From positions 1 through 49,896 of the forward strand of contig CAYHPW010000018.1 in assembly GCA_964358645.1 (NCBI GenBank): a stretch of 49,896 bases of DNA, given 5' to 3'. The number at the start of each line of letters is the position of its first letter. The stretch's first letter is position 1. Both the position numbers and the translations under genes were made by a program. Source of the DNA: JBBTDV01 sp038042605 (GTDB taxonomy: Bacteria > Bdellovibrionota > UBA1018). Under the pieces are notes generated by a model. The model did not search any database. It was given only the letters and a program-made list of their open reading frames with translations, and was not told where the DNA came from. This document shows, one piece after another, positions 41,931-49,896 of this stretch.

Positions 41931-43888
41931 GCCTTCTTATCGCATCGCTCATTGTTTTGCTGCTAACCGGGGCAGCTGCGCTTTTCACAAACTCACGCCC
42001 CTCAATGGCGAACCGGATCGGCCCGTTTGGCTGTGTCTTGGGCGGTGCCATGGGCATAGTGCCAACAATCATGGTTTTTTTCGGCTCGCCGGCCCTATCT
42101 TTTAAGGCTAATTGGAACATTCCTTACGGGAACTTCTTCATTGAATTAGACGCACTCACGGCCCTGTTCCTGCTTATAATATTTTTCTTTTCTATACTGC
42201 TTGCTTTCTATGGGAGCGGTTACTTGAAACCTTATCTTAAAACAAGGTCCATAGGCACATCTTGGTTTTTCTTCAACATACTAATTGTAAGCATGGCATT
42301 AGTGGTCCTGGCGAGAAACGCTATGCTCTTTCTTATCGCGTGGGAGATAATGGCGCTCTCGTCTTTTTTTCTTGTCACCTTCGAAGACGAAAAAGAAAGC
42401 GTCAGACGCGCTGGTTGGATTTATCTTGTTGCTACCCACATAGGCACAGCGCTGCTTTTGCTGCTTTTCATTTACCTTGGCAAAGAGGATGGTGCCATGG
42501 ACTTTGACCGGTTCAAAGTGCCAGTGGGAATGGCAAACATGCTTTTTATTCTGGCGGTGCTTGGGTTCGGCTCGAAAGCAGGTTTTATGCCGCTTCATGT
42601 ATGGCTGCCGGAGGCGCACCCAGCGGCGCCAAGCCATGTATCCGCCCTGATGTCAGGCGTGATGATCAAGACGGGGATCTACGGTTTTCTCAGGATTGTA
42701 ACCATGCTCGGCGGGCCTCCGCAGTGGTGGGGCATTGTTTTGATCATAATCGGAGTGACTTCCGGAATCGGCGGTATCTTGTTCGCTCTCGCGCAACACG
42801 ATTCAAAGCGCCTGCTCGCATTGAGCAGTGTTGAGAACATCGGGATCATAGCTCTTGGAATAGGTCTTGGTCTTTTGGGGCAAAGCCTGAATTCACCTGT
42901 CATGACTTTTGCTGGCTACGGTGGAGCGCTACTTCATGTCCTTAATCACGCGGTTTTTAAAGGGCTGCTGTTTCTCGGCGCTGGAGTGGTCTTCAGCGCC
43001 ACGGGAACGCGAGAGATAGATGAACTAGGCGGTCTCATGAAGCGCATGCCCGCCGTCGGTACAACCTTTCTGATCGGCGCGACCGCGATATCCGGGTTGC
43101 CTCCCTTGAACGGGTTTGTTAGCGAATTTTTGATTTATCTTTCCGCTTTTTCAGGCCTCACGAGCTGGAATGCCGCTGCCGTGCCTGCACTTATCACTAT
43201 CTTGGGTCTTGCACTGATCGGCGGTCTTGCTTCTGCTTGTTTCGCAAAAATTTTCGGTGTCATGTTCCTGGGCACGAGACGCCAAAAATACGACTCCACA
43301 CACGAGCATCCGGTCGGGTTTATGATGAAACTTCCAATGTATGTTCTTGCCGCCTTATGCGTGGCGGGCGGGATACTCGGCCCATGGATGATGAAATCGA
43401 TGGAATCAGCGCTAGCTGTTTTAACCAAGCTACCGATGCAAACCATAGGGGACTATGTTTCCACGCCACTGCTCTATGTGGCCGGAGTTAATATCACCCT
43501 CCTGGCTGTTATTGGCCTTCTGGCCATTCTACGAAAAAGACTTCTGCGCACAAAAACCATCGGCACCGCCGTCACATGGGACTGCGGTTATGCCTACCCC
43601 ACAAGCCGCATGCAATATACGGCTTCATCGTTCACACAGCCGCTCTGCGGATCGTTTCAATTTTTTCTTAGAACAAAAAACCATCACCATGAGGCTTCTG
43701 GAACGGCGGTATTCGCCACTGAAACCAGAGATTGGTTTTTGGATGGAATTTTTAAAAGGATGTTTTTGTGGTTCGATCACCGGCTTTCGTTCTTCCGCAG
43801 GATACAGCATGGGCGGATACAACTCTACATTCTTTATATAGTCATCACTTTGCTTGCTCTTGTTCTTTGGAAAATGAGGCTGCCATAA
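41927..43888 (+). CDS. hyfB: Ehr complex antiporter-like membrane subunit HyfB
   Basis: Proton-pumping-type membrane subunit related to HyfB and NuoL, 653 residues with about 15-16 membrane helices. The antiporter core is recognisable in GFMPLHVWLPEAHPAAPSHV and MSGVMIKTGIYG, and the HyfB signature TWDCGYAYPTSRMQY lies near the C-terminus. ATG at 41927 is preferred over the GTG at 41915 because AAAGGTGG lies at a proper distance and ATGA overlaps the upstream stop. It would couple redox energy to ion movement across the inner membrane. Confidence 0.93.
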   Translation: MSLLIASLIVLLLTGAAALFTNSRPSMANRIGPFGCVLGGAMGIVPTIMVFFGSPALSFKANWNIPYGNFFIELDALTALFLLIIFFFSILLAFYGSGYLKPYLKTRSIGTSWFFFNILIVSMALVVLARNAMLFLIAWEIMALSSFFLVTFEDEKESVRRAGWIYLVATHIGTALLLLLFIYLGKEDGAMDFDRFKVPVGMANMLFILAVLGFGSKAGFMPLHVWLPEAHPAAPSHVSALMSGVMIKTGIYGFLRIVTMLGGPPQWWGIVLIIIGVTSGIGGILFALAQHDSKRLLALSSVENIGIIALGIGLGLLGQSLNSPVMTFAGYGGALLHVLNHAVFKGLLFLGAGVVFSATGTREIDELGGLMKRMPAVGTTFLIGATAISGLPPLNGFVSEFLIYLSAFSGLTSWNAAAVPALITILGLALIGGLASACFAKIFGVMFLGTRRQKYDSTHEHPVGFMMKLPMYVLAALCVAGGILGPWMMKSMESALAVLTKLPMQTIGDYVSTPLLYVAGVNITLLAVIGLLAILRKRLLRTKTIGTAVTWDCGYAYPTSRMQYTASSFTQPLCGSFQFFLRTKNHHHEASGTAVFATETRDWFLDGIFKRMFLWFDHRLSFFRRIQHGRIQLYILYIVITLLALVLWKMRLP

Positions 43889-43889
43889 A

Positions 43890-44795
43890 ATGATTCAATT
43901 TTTCCACATACTGTTCGCGATCACTTTCGCGCCGCTGCTCATAGGGGTCATTAATAAAACAAAGGCGCTTTTCGCCGGACGCCGTGGCCCGCCGCTTTTG
44001 CAAACGTATTTCGATATTCTTAAACTTTTGCGTAAGGGCGCGGTTTACAGCGAAACAACTACTGCTTTGTTCAAACTGGGACCTATTGTCGGGCTCGCCG
44101 TGACGGTTGTGGCTCTTGCTGTCCTGCCATTCGCGTCCTCAAAGCCGCTGCTTACATTCCAAGGTGACATACTGCTGCTCGCTTATCTTCTAGGACTAGC
44201 GCGTTTTTTCACTGTTATAGCCGCACTAGACACGGGTTCAAGCTTAGAGGGGATGGGTGCAAGCCGTGAAGTGCAATTTTCCACTATAGCCGAAGTCGCC
44301 CTGCTGATCGGCCTTGCAGCACTCGCCAGAAAATGTGGGAGTGCATCGTTGTTTGATATTTTTTCGGCGATATCCGGCCAAGCATGGCAGCAATCAGGTG
44401 CCTTGCTTGGCCTTGTGGGAGCCACTCTCCTCATTGTCTATCTGACTGAAAATGCGCGCATCCCGATTGACGACCCCAACACACACCTTGAGCTTACTAT
44501 GATCCATGAAGTGATGGTCCTTGACCACTCGGGCCCGGATCTAGCCATGATCTCATACGCATCGGCGCTTAAGCTTTGGATTTTTGGAACTCTCCTGATT
44601 AATCTTCTCGTGCCGATACACGGACTGAGATTTCTGCCAGCACACGTCGTCTTCCTGATTGGCATGATCGGCCTTGCGGTCATCGTAGGTGTAATTGAGT
44701 CGTGCATGGCGAGGCTGAAGCTCTTGCAGGTTCCGGATCTTTTGCTCGGGGCGGTTGGTCTTTCAACACTGGCTTTCTTCATAAGCGCGAGGTGA
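43890..44795 (+). CDS. hyfC: Ehr complex membrane subunit HyfC (NuoH-like)
   Basis: Membrane anchor of 301 residues, homologous to HyfC/HycD and NuoH, which joins the peripheral arm to the membrane arm. Motifs: GRRGPPLLQTYFDILKLLRK in the first loop, GASREVQFSTIAE near residue 127, and DDPNTHLELTMIHEVMVLDH near 195. About eight membrane helices. It starts one base after the hyfB stop, and hyfE follows after five bases, showing tight coupling. Confidence 0.93.
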   Translation: MIQFFHILFAITFAPLLIGVINKTKALFAGRRGPPLLQTYFDILKLLRKGAVYSETTTALFKLGPIVGLAVTVVALAVLPFASSKPLLTFQGDILLLAYLLGLARFFTVIAALDTGSSLEGMGASREVQFSTIAEVALLIGLAALARKCGSASLFDIFSAISGQAWQQSGALLGLVGATLLIVYLTENARIPIDDPNTHLELTMIHEVMVLDHSGPDLAMISYASALKLWIFGTLLINLLVPIHGLRFLPAHVVFLIGMIGLAVIVGVIESCMARLKLLQVPDLLLGAVGLSTLAFFISAR

Positions 44796-44800
44796 ACCAA

Positions 44801-45454
44801 ATGGCCGCATACGCAGATACATTATTAATCTTTCTTGTTTTAAGTAATTTTTTTCTGCTTGGGTCGAGCTGGCTGACGGTTTATATCCGGCTGGTATCAA
44901 TACAGGGAGTGATTCTTTGCCTTCTTACGTTTGTGTTCCACAAAGGAGATATCGGCTTTCACACAATCACGCTGGCGGCGGGAAACGGGCTGCTCAAAGG
45001 CTTGGTGTTTCCTCTGCTTCTTATGAGAGCAGTTAGAGCAGTGCACATCAAACGTGAAATAGAACCTCTTGTCAGTTATGGAACCTCAATCGTGATCGGC
45101 ACGCTTAGTTTCTGCATATCAATGTGGCTTGGGGCCGGCCTGCCGCTGCCCATCCCAGTGGTCTCGTCTCTCGTGGTACCGGTCACGCTATTCACCATAC
45201 TTACGGGGCTGTTTCTCATCGTCAGCAGGAACAAGGCAATCACGCAGGTAATCGGTTATCTGATCATGGAAAACGGCATCTATGTTTTTGGAACTGCGTT
45301 CACGCTGGATGCGCCCCTTTTCGTTGAACTAGGCATATTGCTTGATATCTTTGTTGGGATTGGCATCATGGGCATCATCATGAATCATATCAGCAGGGAA
45401 TTTGATTCACTGAACGTAAGCAAGCTTTCTGATTTGAGGGACTGGACATCATGA
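44801..45454 (+). CDS. hyfE: Ehr complex membrane subunit HyfE (NuoK-like)
   Basis: Small membrane subunit of 217 residues with about six to seven helices, homologous to HyfE, whose second half resembles NuoK. The conserved glutamates lie in VIGYLIMENGIYVFG and APLFVELGILLDIFVG. ATG at 44801 follows GAGGTG by eight bases. The open frame reaches back to 44702, but that part overlaps hyfC and is not family-like. The stop overlaps the hyfF start by four bases. Confidence 0.92.
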   Translation: MAAYADTLLIFLVLSNFFLLGSSWLTVYIRLVSIQGVILCLLTFVFHKGDIGFHTITLAAGNGLLKGLVFPLLLMRAVRAVHIKREIEPLVSYGTSIVIGTLSFCISMWLGAGLPLPIPVVSSLVVPVTLFTILTGLFLIVSRNKAITQVIGYLIMENGIYVFGTAFTLDAPLFVELGILLDIFVGIGIMGIIMNHISREFDSLNVSKLSDLRDWTS

Positions 45455-46917
45455 TGTTGATCGCATTGGTAGCGGTTCCCGCTGCCGCAGGCATAGTGGC
45501 GTTTTTTATAAAACAAAACAGGCTCCGGTGGGGGCTACTGCTTTTAACTTCATCCGTGCACTTACTGCTTACTTCCATGATCAGATTATCACCTCAACAG
45601 CCGCTGCTTAGAGGATGGCTCTTTCTTGATGCCGCCGGGTACCTTTTTCTTGGGATCACGAGCTTGTTGTTTTTTGCCGTGAGTATTTATGGAACAAAGT
45701 TCATCGACAAAAACAGGCACAGGATAGACAGGATATTCACATCCTGCCTGTTGTTCTTCCTCTCCACGATGACACTGGTCACACTCAGCCACAGTTTTGA
45801 TCTGCTGTGGGTGGCGGTTGAAGCCACAACACTCGCCAGCGCGCCTCTTATTTATTTTCACCGACACCGCAACAAACATTCACTTGAGGCGACATGGAAA
45901 TATCTAATGATTTGTTCGGTCGGTATCGCGCTCGCGCTTCTCGGAACATTCTTCCTGTCCATTGCAGCCGCTGGCACAGGAGGCGGCGCCAGGGACGGCA
46001 CCGGCATGGCACTGAGCAATCTTCTACAAAACGCATCATCTCTGAACGCGGATTGGCTGAAGGCGGCATTTCTTTTTCTTGTGGCTGGCTACGGCACTAA
46101 AGTGGGCCTTGCACCGATGCACACTTGGCTTCCGGACGCTCACAGCGAATCACCATCAATGGTCTCAGCCCTGCTTTCTGGTGCTCTTCTTAACTGCTCT
46201 TTTCTTGCCATCCTGCGCGGCTATCAGGTCTGCGTCGCCGCTGGACAAGGAGCATTCGCGCAAGAAGTACTCATTGCTTTTGGACTTATGTCGATGGGTG
46301 TGGCTGCTGTCTTCATAATCAGGCAGAGTGATTACAAACGCTTGCTGGCTTATTCGAGCGTTGAACATATGGGGATACTATCGCTCAGTGTAGGTATCGG
46401 CGGCAAAGCAATGTTCGGCGGCATGCTGCATGCCATAAACCACTCAATGACAAAGGGGATGCTGTTTTTGGTCTCTGGAAACATTCTTGCGGCATACGGT
46501 ACGAAGCATGTAAAATTGATTTCAGGAATGTTCAAGGTGCTCCCGGCGTCAGGCGTGCTGTGGATAGCTGGACTGCTTGCAATCACTGGCTCTCCGCCGT
46601 TCGGGTCTTTCATCAGCGAGTTTATCATTCTTAAGGAAGCGCTGGACACCGGTCATATCTGGATAGCGCTTTGTTACTTAATTTTCCTGGTAGTCATTTT
46701 CATCGGCATGGCCACAGTAATGCTAAAGATGGTACAGGGTGCTACACATGACCCGCAAACCGATAATAACTTGCCTACCACGGTTCAGGTAGAATCACTT
46801 TGGTCAATCATCCCACCCGCTGTAATGGCCATAGCAGTGCTGTTGCTGGGAATTCATCTGCCACCATTTCTAAATGAGCATCTGCTTGAAGCAGCCGCGG
46901 TTCTGAACATACGTTAA
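45451..46917 (+). CDS. hyfF: Ehr complex antiporter-like membrane subunit HyfF
   Basis: Second antiporter-like subunit, 488 residues and about 14 helices, related to HyfF and NuoN/NuoM. Typical motifs are GYGTKVGLAPMHTWLPDAHS, SMVSALLSGALL and YKRLLAYSSVEHMGIL. Last gene of the operon. With hyfB it would provide two ion-translocating modules. No HyfD homologue is present, which is common in shorter Hyf/Ehr clusters. Confidence 0.93.
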   Translation: MMLIALVAVPAAAGIVAFFIKQNRLRWGLLLLTSSVHLLLTSMIRLSPQQPLLRGWLFLDAAGYLFLGITSLLFFAVSIYGTKFIDKNRHRIDRIFTSCLLFFLSTMTLVTLSHSFDLLWVAVEATTLASAPLIYFHRHRNKHSLEATWKYLMICSVGIALALLGTFFLSIAAAGTGGGARDGTGMALSNLLQNASSLNADWLKAAFLFLVAGYGTKVGLAPMHTWLPDAHSESPSMVSALLSGALLNCSFLAILRGYQVCVAAGQGAFAQEVLIAFGLMSMGVAAVFIIRQSDYKRLLAYSSVEHMGILSLSVGIGGKAMFGGMLHAINHSMTKGMLFLVSGNILAAYGTKHVKLISGMFKVLPASGVLWIAGLLAITGSPPFGSFISEFIILKEALDTGHIWIALCYLIFLVVIFIGMATVMLKMVQGATHDPQTDNNLPTTVQVESLWSIIPPAVMAIAVLLLGIHLPPFLNEHLLEAAAVLNIR

Positions 46918-47004
46918 ACCGTGGCACTACTCAGTGCATTCATATTTACACTTGAACAAATCAGCGATGTGTTCTCTAATTTAACCGATAGAGGAGAAAC
47001 CCTA

Positions 47005-47868
47005 ATGAGAACTTGGCTCATGTTTTTGATTATCATGTCCCTTACAGGGTGTGCCAGTCACGAGGTAAGACACGCGGTAAGAAATGATGCCTTCAGCGCT
47101 GCGGTCGATGGTGCTTTTGCAGAGCTGGATGCCGGCAGCAGGCGACCAGCAAGCGATGTTAAGACCATGCTCGGGCTTGATTTCAAAAAACTACGCGGCA
47201 GGCTTGGGGTGATTGTATTCCCGAAGATTTCAAATAAAGCCGAAAAATCAAGCCGGCATCCTCTTCGCGCATTCGCCTCTCCGAGGGAATTCGAGCTCGT
47301 GGCACAGCGGCTTTTAAACTGCCAACAACTTCTTAAAGAAAAGACCAAAAAATGGTCGCACCAGGAATATTTCCCAGGCACCATCGATGAGCGCCTTGAG
47401 TGTGGAATTTTTCGTGTCACTCAATCAAGGCCAAAGTTAACGGCGGTCGATCTGCGGCGTGACGACATAGCTGAAATGAGGATCTATCTTGACTCGGATT
47501 ATCGCGCTTACGGTGTTGATATTGATATCATCGTTGATCGCAACAACAGCGCCATTACGAACATTAAATGGGACGAACGCGAACATCTTAGTTCAGGGCT
47601 GGCTCTTTTCCCGATTGACCTTCCTAATCTATCGAGACTCGATGCCATGACGAAGAAGACGACGGACCAGGCCCAGATAACTCTTCCGGATGATGTCTAT
47701 GTAAAAAACAAGTTGTTAAAGGCAGGGGTAAAACTCTGCCAGCTCGGCCATGTCTTTGAGTACAGGGATTTTTACGGTTCTAAGCAGCGTATCCAGTGGT
47801 GCGTTGGCAACCCATGGCCTGCTACGGTGGAAAACGACCGCTACTTCGCGGTCCTGAAAAACCAATGA
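47005..47868 (+). CDS. Lipoprotein of unknown function
   Basis: 287-residue protein with a lipoprotein signal peptide (MRTWLMFLIIMSLTGC; lipobox LTGC). AGAGGAGA seven bases before ATG 47005 fixes the start, although the frame is open back to 46921. The mature part is mixed alpha/beta with no motif I recognise; cysteines at CQQL, LECG, KLCQ and QWCV may pair. It follows hyfF after about 90 bases and precedes the transglutaminase-like gene after 11, so it pairs functionally with the latter more than with Ehr. Confidence 0.75.
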   Translation: MRTWLMFLIIMSLTGCASHEVRHAVRNDAFSAAVDGAFAELDAGSRRPASDVKTMLGLDFKKLRGRLGVIVFPKISNKAEKSSRHPLRAFASPREFELVAQRLLNCQQLLKEKTKKWSHQEYFPGTIDERLECGIFRVTQSRPKLTAVDLRRDDIAEMRIYLDSDYRAYGVDIDIIVDRNNSAITNIKWDEREHLSSGLALFPIDLPNLSRLDAMTKKTTDQAQITLPDDVYVKNKLLKAGVKLCQLGHVFEYRDFYGSKQRIQWCVGNPWPATVENDRYFAVLKNQ

Positions 47869-47879
47869 GGGTTTAGATA

Positions 47880-49313
47880 ATGAAACTTATTAGAAAAGCA
47901 GCCGTTTTGGTTATTTTTTTGTCACTGATTATTTTCCAAGCGGGGAGTTCTAGCGCGGATTCAACCGGGAACTTCATAATAAGAAGCAATTCATTCAAGG
48001 AGCTTTACAATCTTGATGGCCGCGCAGCCCAGCCTAGAAATGTTCCATGGGCCGGTAGCTACTGGTCTTTTAGACATGACGGCATCGCTGATTCTTCGGA
48101 ACAACAGCCGTCACCGGCTGGGAAATACGACAATACATTCCGTCAAAACGGCTTGGCGGTAAAATGGGAAAAGGAGAATCATTCCTGCTCGACGCTCTCT
48201 GGTGAAACGAAGGCAAGCTGCGATGGCTGGTGGGGGCACTGCAATGCCTGGTCAGCAGCAGCCATCAAGGAACCGGAGCCTAGACATCACACGGATTTCC
48301 ATGGCATCAAGTTTACGGTGGCTGATCTCAAGGCTTATCTCACGGAAATATGGATGGAGTCTGGAGAGCTTTTCTCAGGCAACACGCAAAAGGACAAGGA
48401 GACTGATAGCTGGGTATATGACGATAAATCCACCACGTCGCTTATGAGTGACGGCTCGGCCACTTATTATGAAAGTTTCTGGGATGTTACTCCACGGGCG
48501 TTTTTCCTTATCATGACCAACTATGTTGGGATCCTTAAGATGGGATTGGTCATTGACAGATTTACGGGCGATCAGGTTTGGAATCAGCCTGTCGTTGGTT
48601 ACCGGATTCTACCGATCCGTACAAGAGACATCCTGCAGCCAATAACGAGAAATGGAAGGATGATTTATCCGGTTTTCCTTAGGATGAAATTTTATTGGGC
48701 TAATGACGAGGTTTATGAAACCCACGTCTCCGCTCCTTTTGATATCAAGAAAACTGCGGACAGCGAAGATATTGAAAGTATCATAACAAATGGAGAGGAC
48801 TATGCTGGAAGGCTGCTCAAGTTCACTCTTTTCTTTGACGAGCCAGTGCAGGTCAACACGACTGGAACAGAAGTGTTGTCCTCGGGGAGAATCTTGTCGG
48901 AGGGTATCTGGGACCACCGGGTTAACAAGGGTTACGATCTGGATTCCACGCACCCAGATTTCATATGGTTACCAACGCAGCTTTACAAGTCTGCCGGTAG
49001 CGCAAACCCCTACGTTTTACCAAGGAATGTTTATGCGATTATTGGCGTTGGCGCAGGTGGCGGATCATCTGATACGGTATCAGATACGACGTATTCATTT
49101 GAATACGATAAGATGCCGAATATTTCGGCTTCATTTCTTTATAGGCTCATTCGTATAGCTTTTAACCGTGAGGGAATGATTGTCGACGTCGGCCGTGACA
49201 GTGGGGTGGGTGCGGCTAACAAAATCTTTGTCAAGGTAACACTAAGAAAAAAGATTTCAAGGGAAGCAGCCATAAGGATACTTGAAGAAGCAGGCCTCGC
49301 GCCGGCTTCTTAA
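47880..49313 (+). CDS. Secreted transglutaminase-elicitor-like protein
   Basis: Exported protein of 477 residues with a signal peptide ending near SSADS. The region VPWAGSYWSFRHDGI, then SPAGKYDNTF, then GWWGHCNAWSAAA (Cys121) with EPEPRHHTDFHGIKFTVADLKAYL, follows the pattern of the transglutaminase-elicitor family (first known from the Phytophthora GP42 elicitor, with bacterial members). Cys121 would be the nucleophile. The C-terminal 200 residues are beta-rich. The C-terminus ends with a small helix (AAIRILEEAGLAP). It is adjacent to a lipoprotein, probably co-transcribed. The family call rests on eye-matching, so moderate confidence. Confidence 0.55.
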   Translation: MKLIRKAAVLVIFLSLIIFQAGSSSADSTGNFIIRSNSFKELYNLDGRAAQPRNVPWAGSYWSFRHDGIADSSEQQPSPAGKYDNTFRQNGLAVKWEKENHSCSTLSGETKASCDGWWGHCNAWSAAAIKEPEPRHHTDFHGIKFTVADLKAYLTEIWMESGELFSGNTQKDKETDSWVYDDKSTTSLMSDGSATYYESFWDVTPRAFFLIMTNYVGILKMGLVIDRFTGDQVWNQPVVGYRILPIRTRDILQPITRNGRMIYPVFLRMKFYWANDEVYETHVSAPFDIKKTADSEDIESIITNGEDYAGRLLKFTLFFDEPVQVNTTGTEVLSSGRILSEGIWDHRVNKGYDLDSTHPDFIWLPTQLYKSAGSANPYVLPRNVYAIIGVGAGGGSSDTVSDTTYSFEYDKMPNISASFLYRLIRIAFNREGMIVDVGRDSGVGAANKIFVKVTLRKKISREAAIRILEEAGLAPAS

Positions 49314-49896
49314 TCTGTTGTCCCCAGGGATAGCGCTGGTTTTTTCATCAGCTTTGCCGCGACCATTCCACCCGAGGAATGGGTGGCTATGCCGGTCAGT
49401 TTTCGTTTTTGCCGTACCATCAAAAGGTGTAATTGAATATTCTCGCCCAGAAAAAGTTATTCCAGCATCGACTGTAACGTCCTGTGCGCTTTCGCAAGGC
49501 GAAAGTAAACCGGAAGCAAAGAGCAATTTTGACCGCATTATCGGCCGAAAACGACAAGCCGATCAGCGCACATGTGAGTCCGCCGCCACCGCTGGCGGTG
49601 TTTTGTGCGTATTGATCAACTTTGGTGACATTAGGCGCTACATTTTTGGCCATTCCCGCAGTTTTTGCTGACTCCATCCCAACCGCAAAAATAGCCGCTG
49701 TTCAATTTTTAAAAAACAATGAGTCACACACTCTGGAAACAAAGACAATCCCGCCCATAGTAGGGGATTTTCTCAAAACCTGGTCAAGTTAAATCTATTT
49801 CACTTGTGTATTATTTTAGTGATGTGAACTCTGGTTTCTGGACTAGTGCCTCTCCCACTTAATTCTTTCCGGTTTTGTAGCCAAACTTCCGACGCG
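49314..49896. other. Terminal region with several hairpins and no confident long gene
   Basis: Just after the preceding stop, CCAG...CTGG followed by six Ts (about 49324-49345) may be a weak terminator. Four further perfect stems follow: 49363-49382 (CCATTCC/GGAATGG), 49489-49505 (CTTTCGC/GCGAAAG), 49540-49563 (ATCGGC/GCCGAT) and 49587-49600 (CACCGC/GCGGTG). Open frames exist on both strands, but none has a ribosome site or a recognisable product apart from the small candidate listed at 49625. Confidence 0.5.
49625..49792 (+). CDS. Possible small exported peptide or gene remnant
   Basis: 55-residue frame starting GTG (or TTG at 49622). A signal-like stretch LGATFLAIPAVFADS is followed by a plausible mature part ending GDFLKTWSS. 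It reads like protein, but no ribosome site is seen and the hydrophobic stretch is very short at its N-terminus. It may be the end of a frameshifted gene whose earlier part lies in another frame between 49314 and 49620. Confidence 0.3.
   Translation: MTLGATFLAIPAVFADSIPTAKIAAVQFLKNNESHTLETKTIPPIVGDFLKTWSS

Noticed and set aside
44702..44800. N-terminal extension of hyfE
   Set aside because: It lies inside hyfC in another frame, and a well-placed ribosome site supports the ATG at 44801.
39694..46917. Genuine [NiFe] hydrogenase-4 / formate hydrogenlyase
   Set aside because: Both cysteine pairs needed for the Ni-Fe site are replaced, and no formate dehydrogenase or maturation gene is in the window.
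49257..49677. Minus-strand frames of 85-93 codons after the last gene
   Set aside because: They overlap one another and the preceding gene, lack ribosome sites and have no recognisable domain.

Overview
The window is bacterial chromosome, most likely from a proteobacterium. Evidence is a CyaY-type frataxin, Lon, RNase D, a DegP-type protease with a signal peptide, OPA-family transport, Fur, DUF3465 and outer-membrane-barrel-like secreted proteins. I cannot name a genus. Most of it looks like mid-GC core genome. The stretch from about 22.8 to 36.6 kb is visibly AT-richer and accessory. One 100-N assembly gap (26411-26510) lies inside a repetitive gene.

Layout. 1-2.07 kb: a possible structured RNA, then a soluble histidine kinase with an RsbRD-like N-terminus. 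2.07-4.02 kb: an AAA/DUF4143 ATPase and a GNAT acetyltransferase, convergent and flanked by a 103-bp inverted copy of the 3' end of tpiA. 4.05-7.1 kb: the lower-glycolysis operon gapA-pgk-tpiA (minus strand). 7.1-10.1 kb: nth, a glycine-rich mini-ORF and two convergent paralogous envelope proteins. 10.1-14.2 kb: a minus-strand operon of pfkB-type kinase, a 48-residue basic protein, lon and a DUF2267-like gene. 14.3-22.7 kb: acyl-CoA synthetase, two small unknowns, rnd, an OPA antiporter, a barrel protein, a degP-like gene and a frataxin.

Accessory block. tRNA-Thr(CGT) at 22793 is abutted by a tyrosine recombinase whose reading frame was split by an IS200-type element. Removing 586 bp restores one frame joining a zinc-ribbon N-terminus to the recombinase. 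Next come a degraded stretch, a secreted protein of about 1,900 residues built of FN3, cadherin-like and PEGA repeats, the end of an IS5-family element, an AbiEi/AbiEii toxin-antitoxin pair whose toxin carries a WYL-like domain and zinc ribbon, an orphan XRE regulator and a Pif1-like helicase.

Right side. Secreted proteins and a PAP2 phosphatase lead to a Fur-family regulator. It is divergent from a six-gene membrane complex (39.7-46.9 kb) related to hydrogenase-4/complex I. The large subunit has lost both CxxC pairs that hold the Ni-Fe site, so this is an energy-converting hydrogenase-related (Ehr) complex and not a hydrogenase. The shared promoter region holds a perfect 12-4-12 inverted repeat, a good candidate operator. 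A lipoprotein and a secreted transglutaminase-elicitor-like protein follow.

The most interesting items are the Fur/operator/Ehr unit, the IS200-split zinc-ribbon integrase, the AbiEii-WYL fusion, the giant PEGA-repeat protein and the inverted tpiA fragment around the ATPase/GNAT pair.
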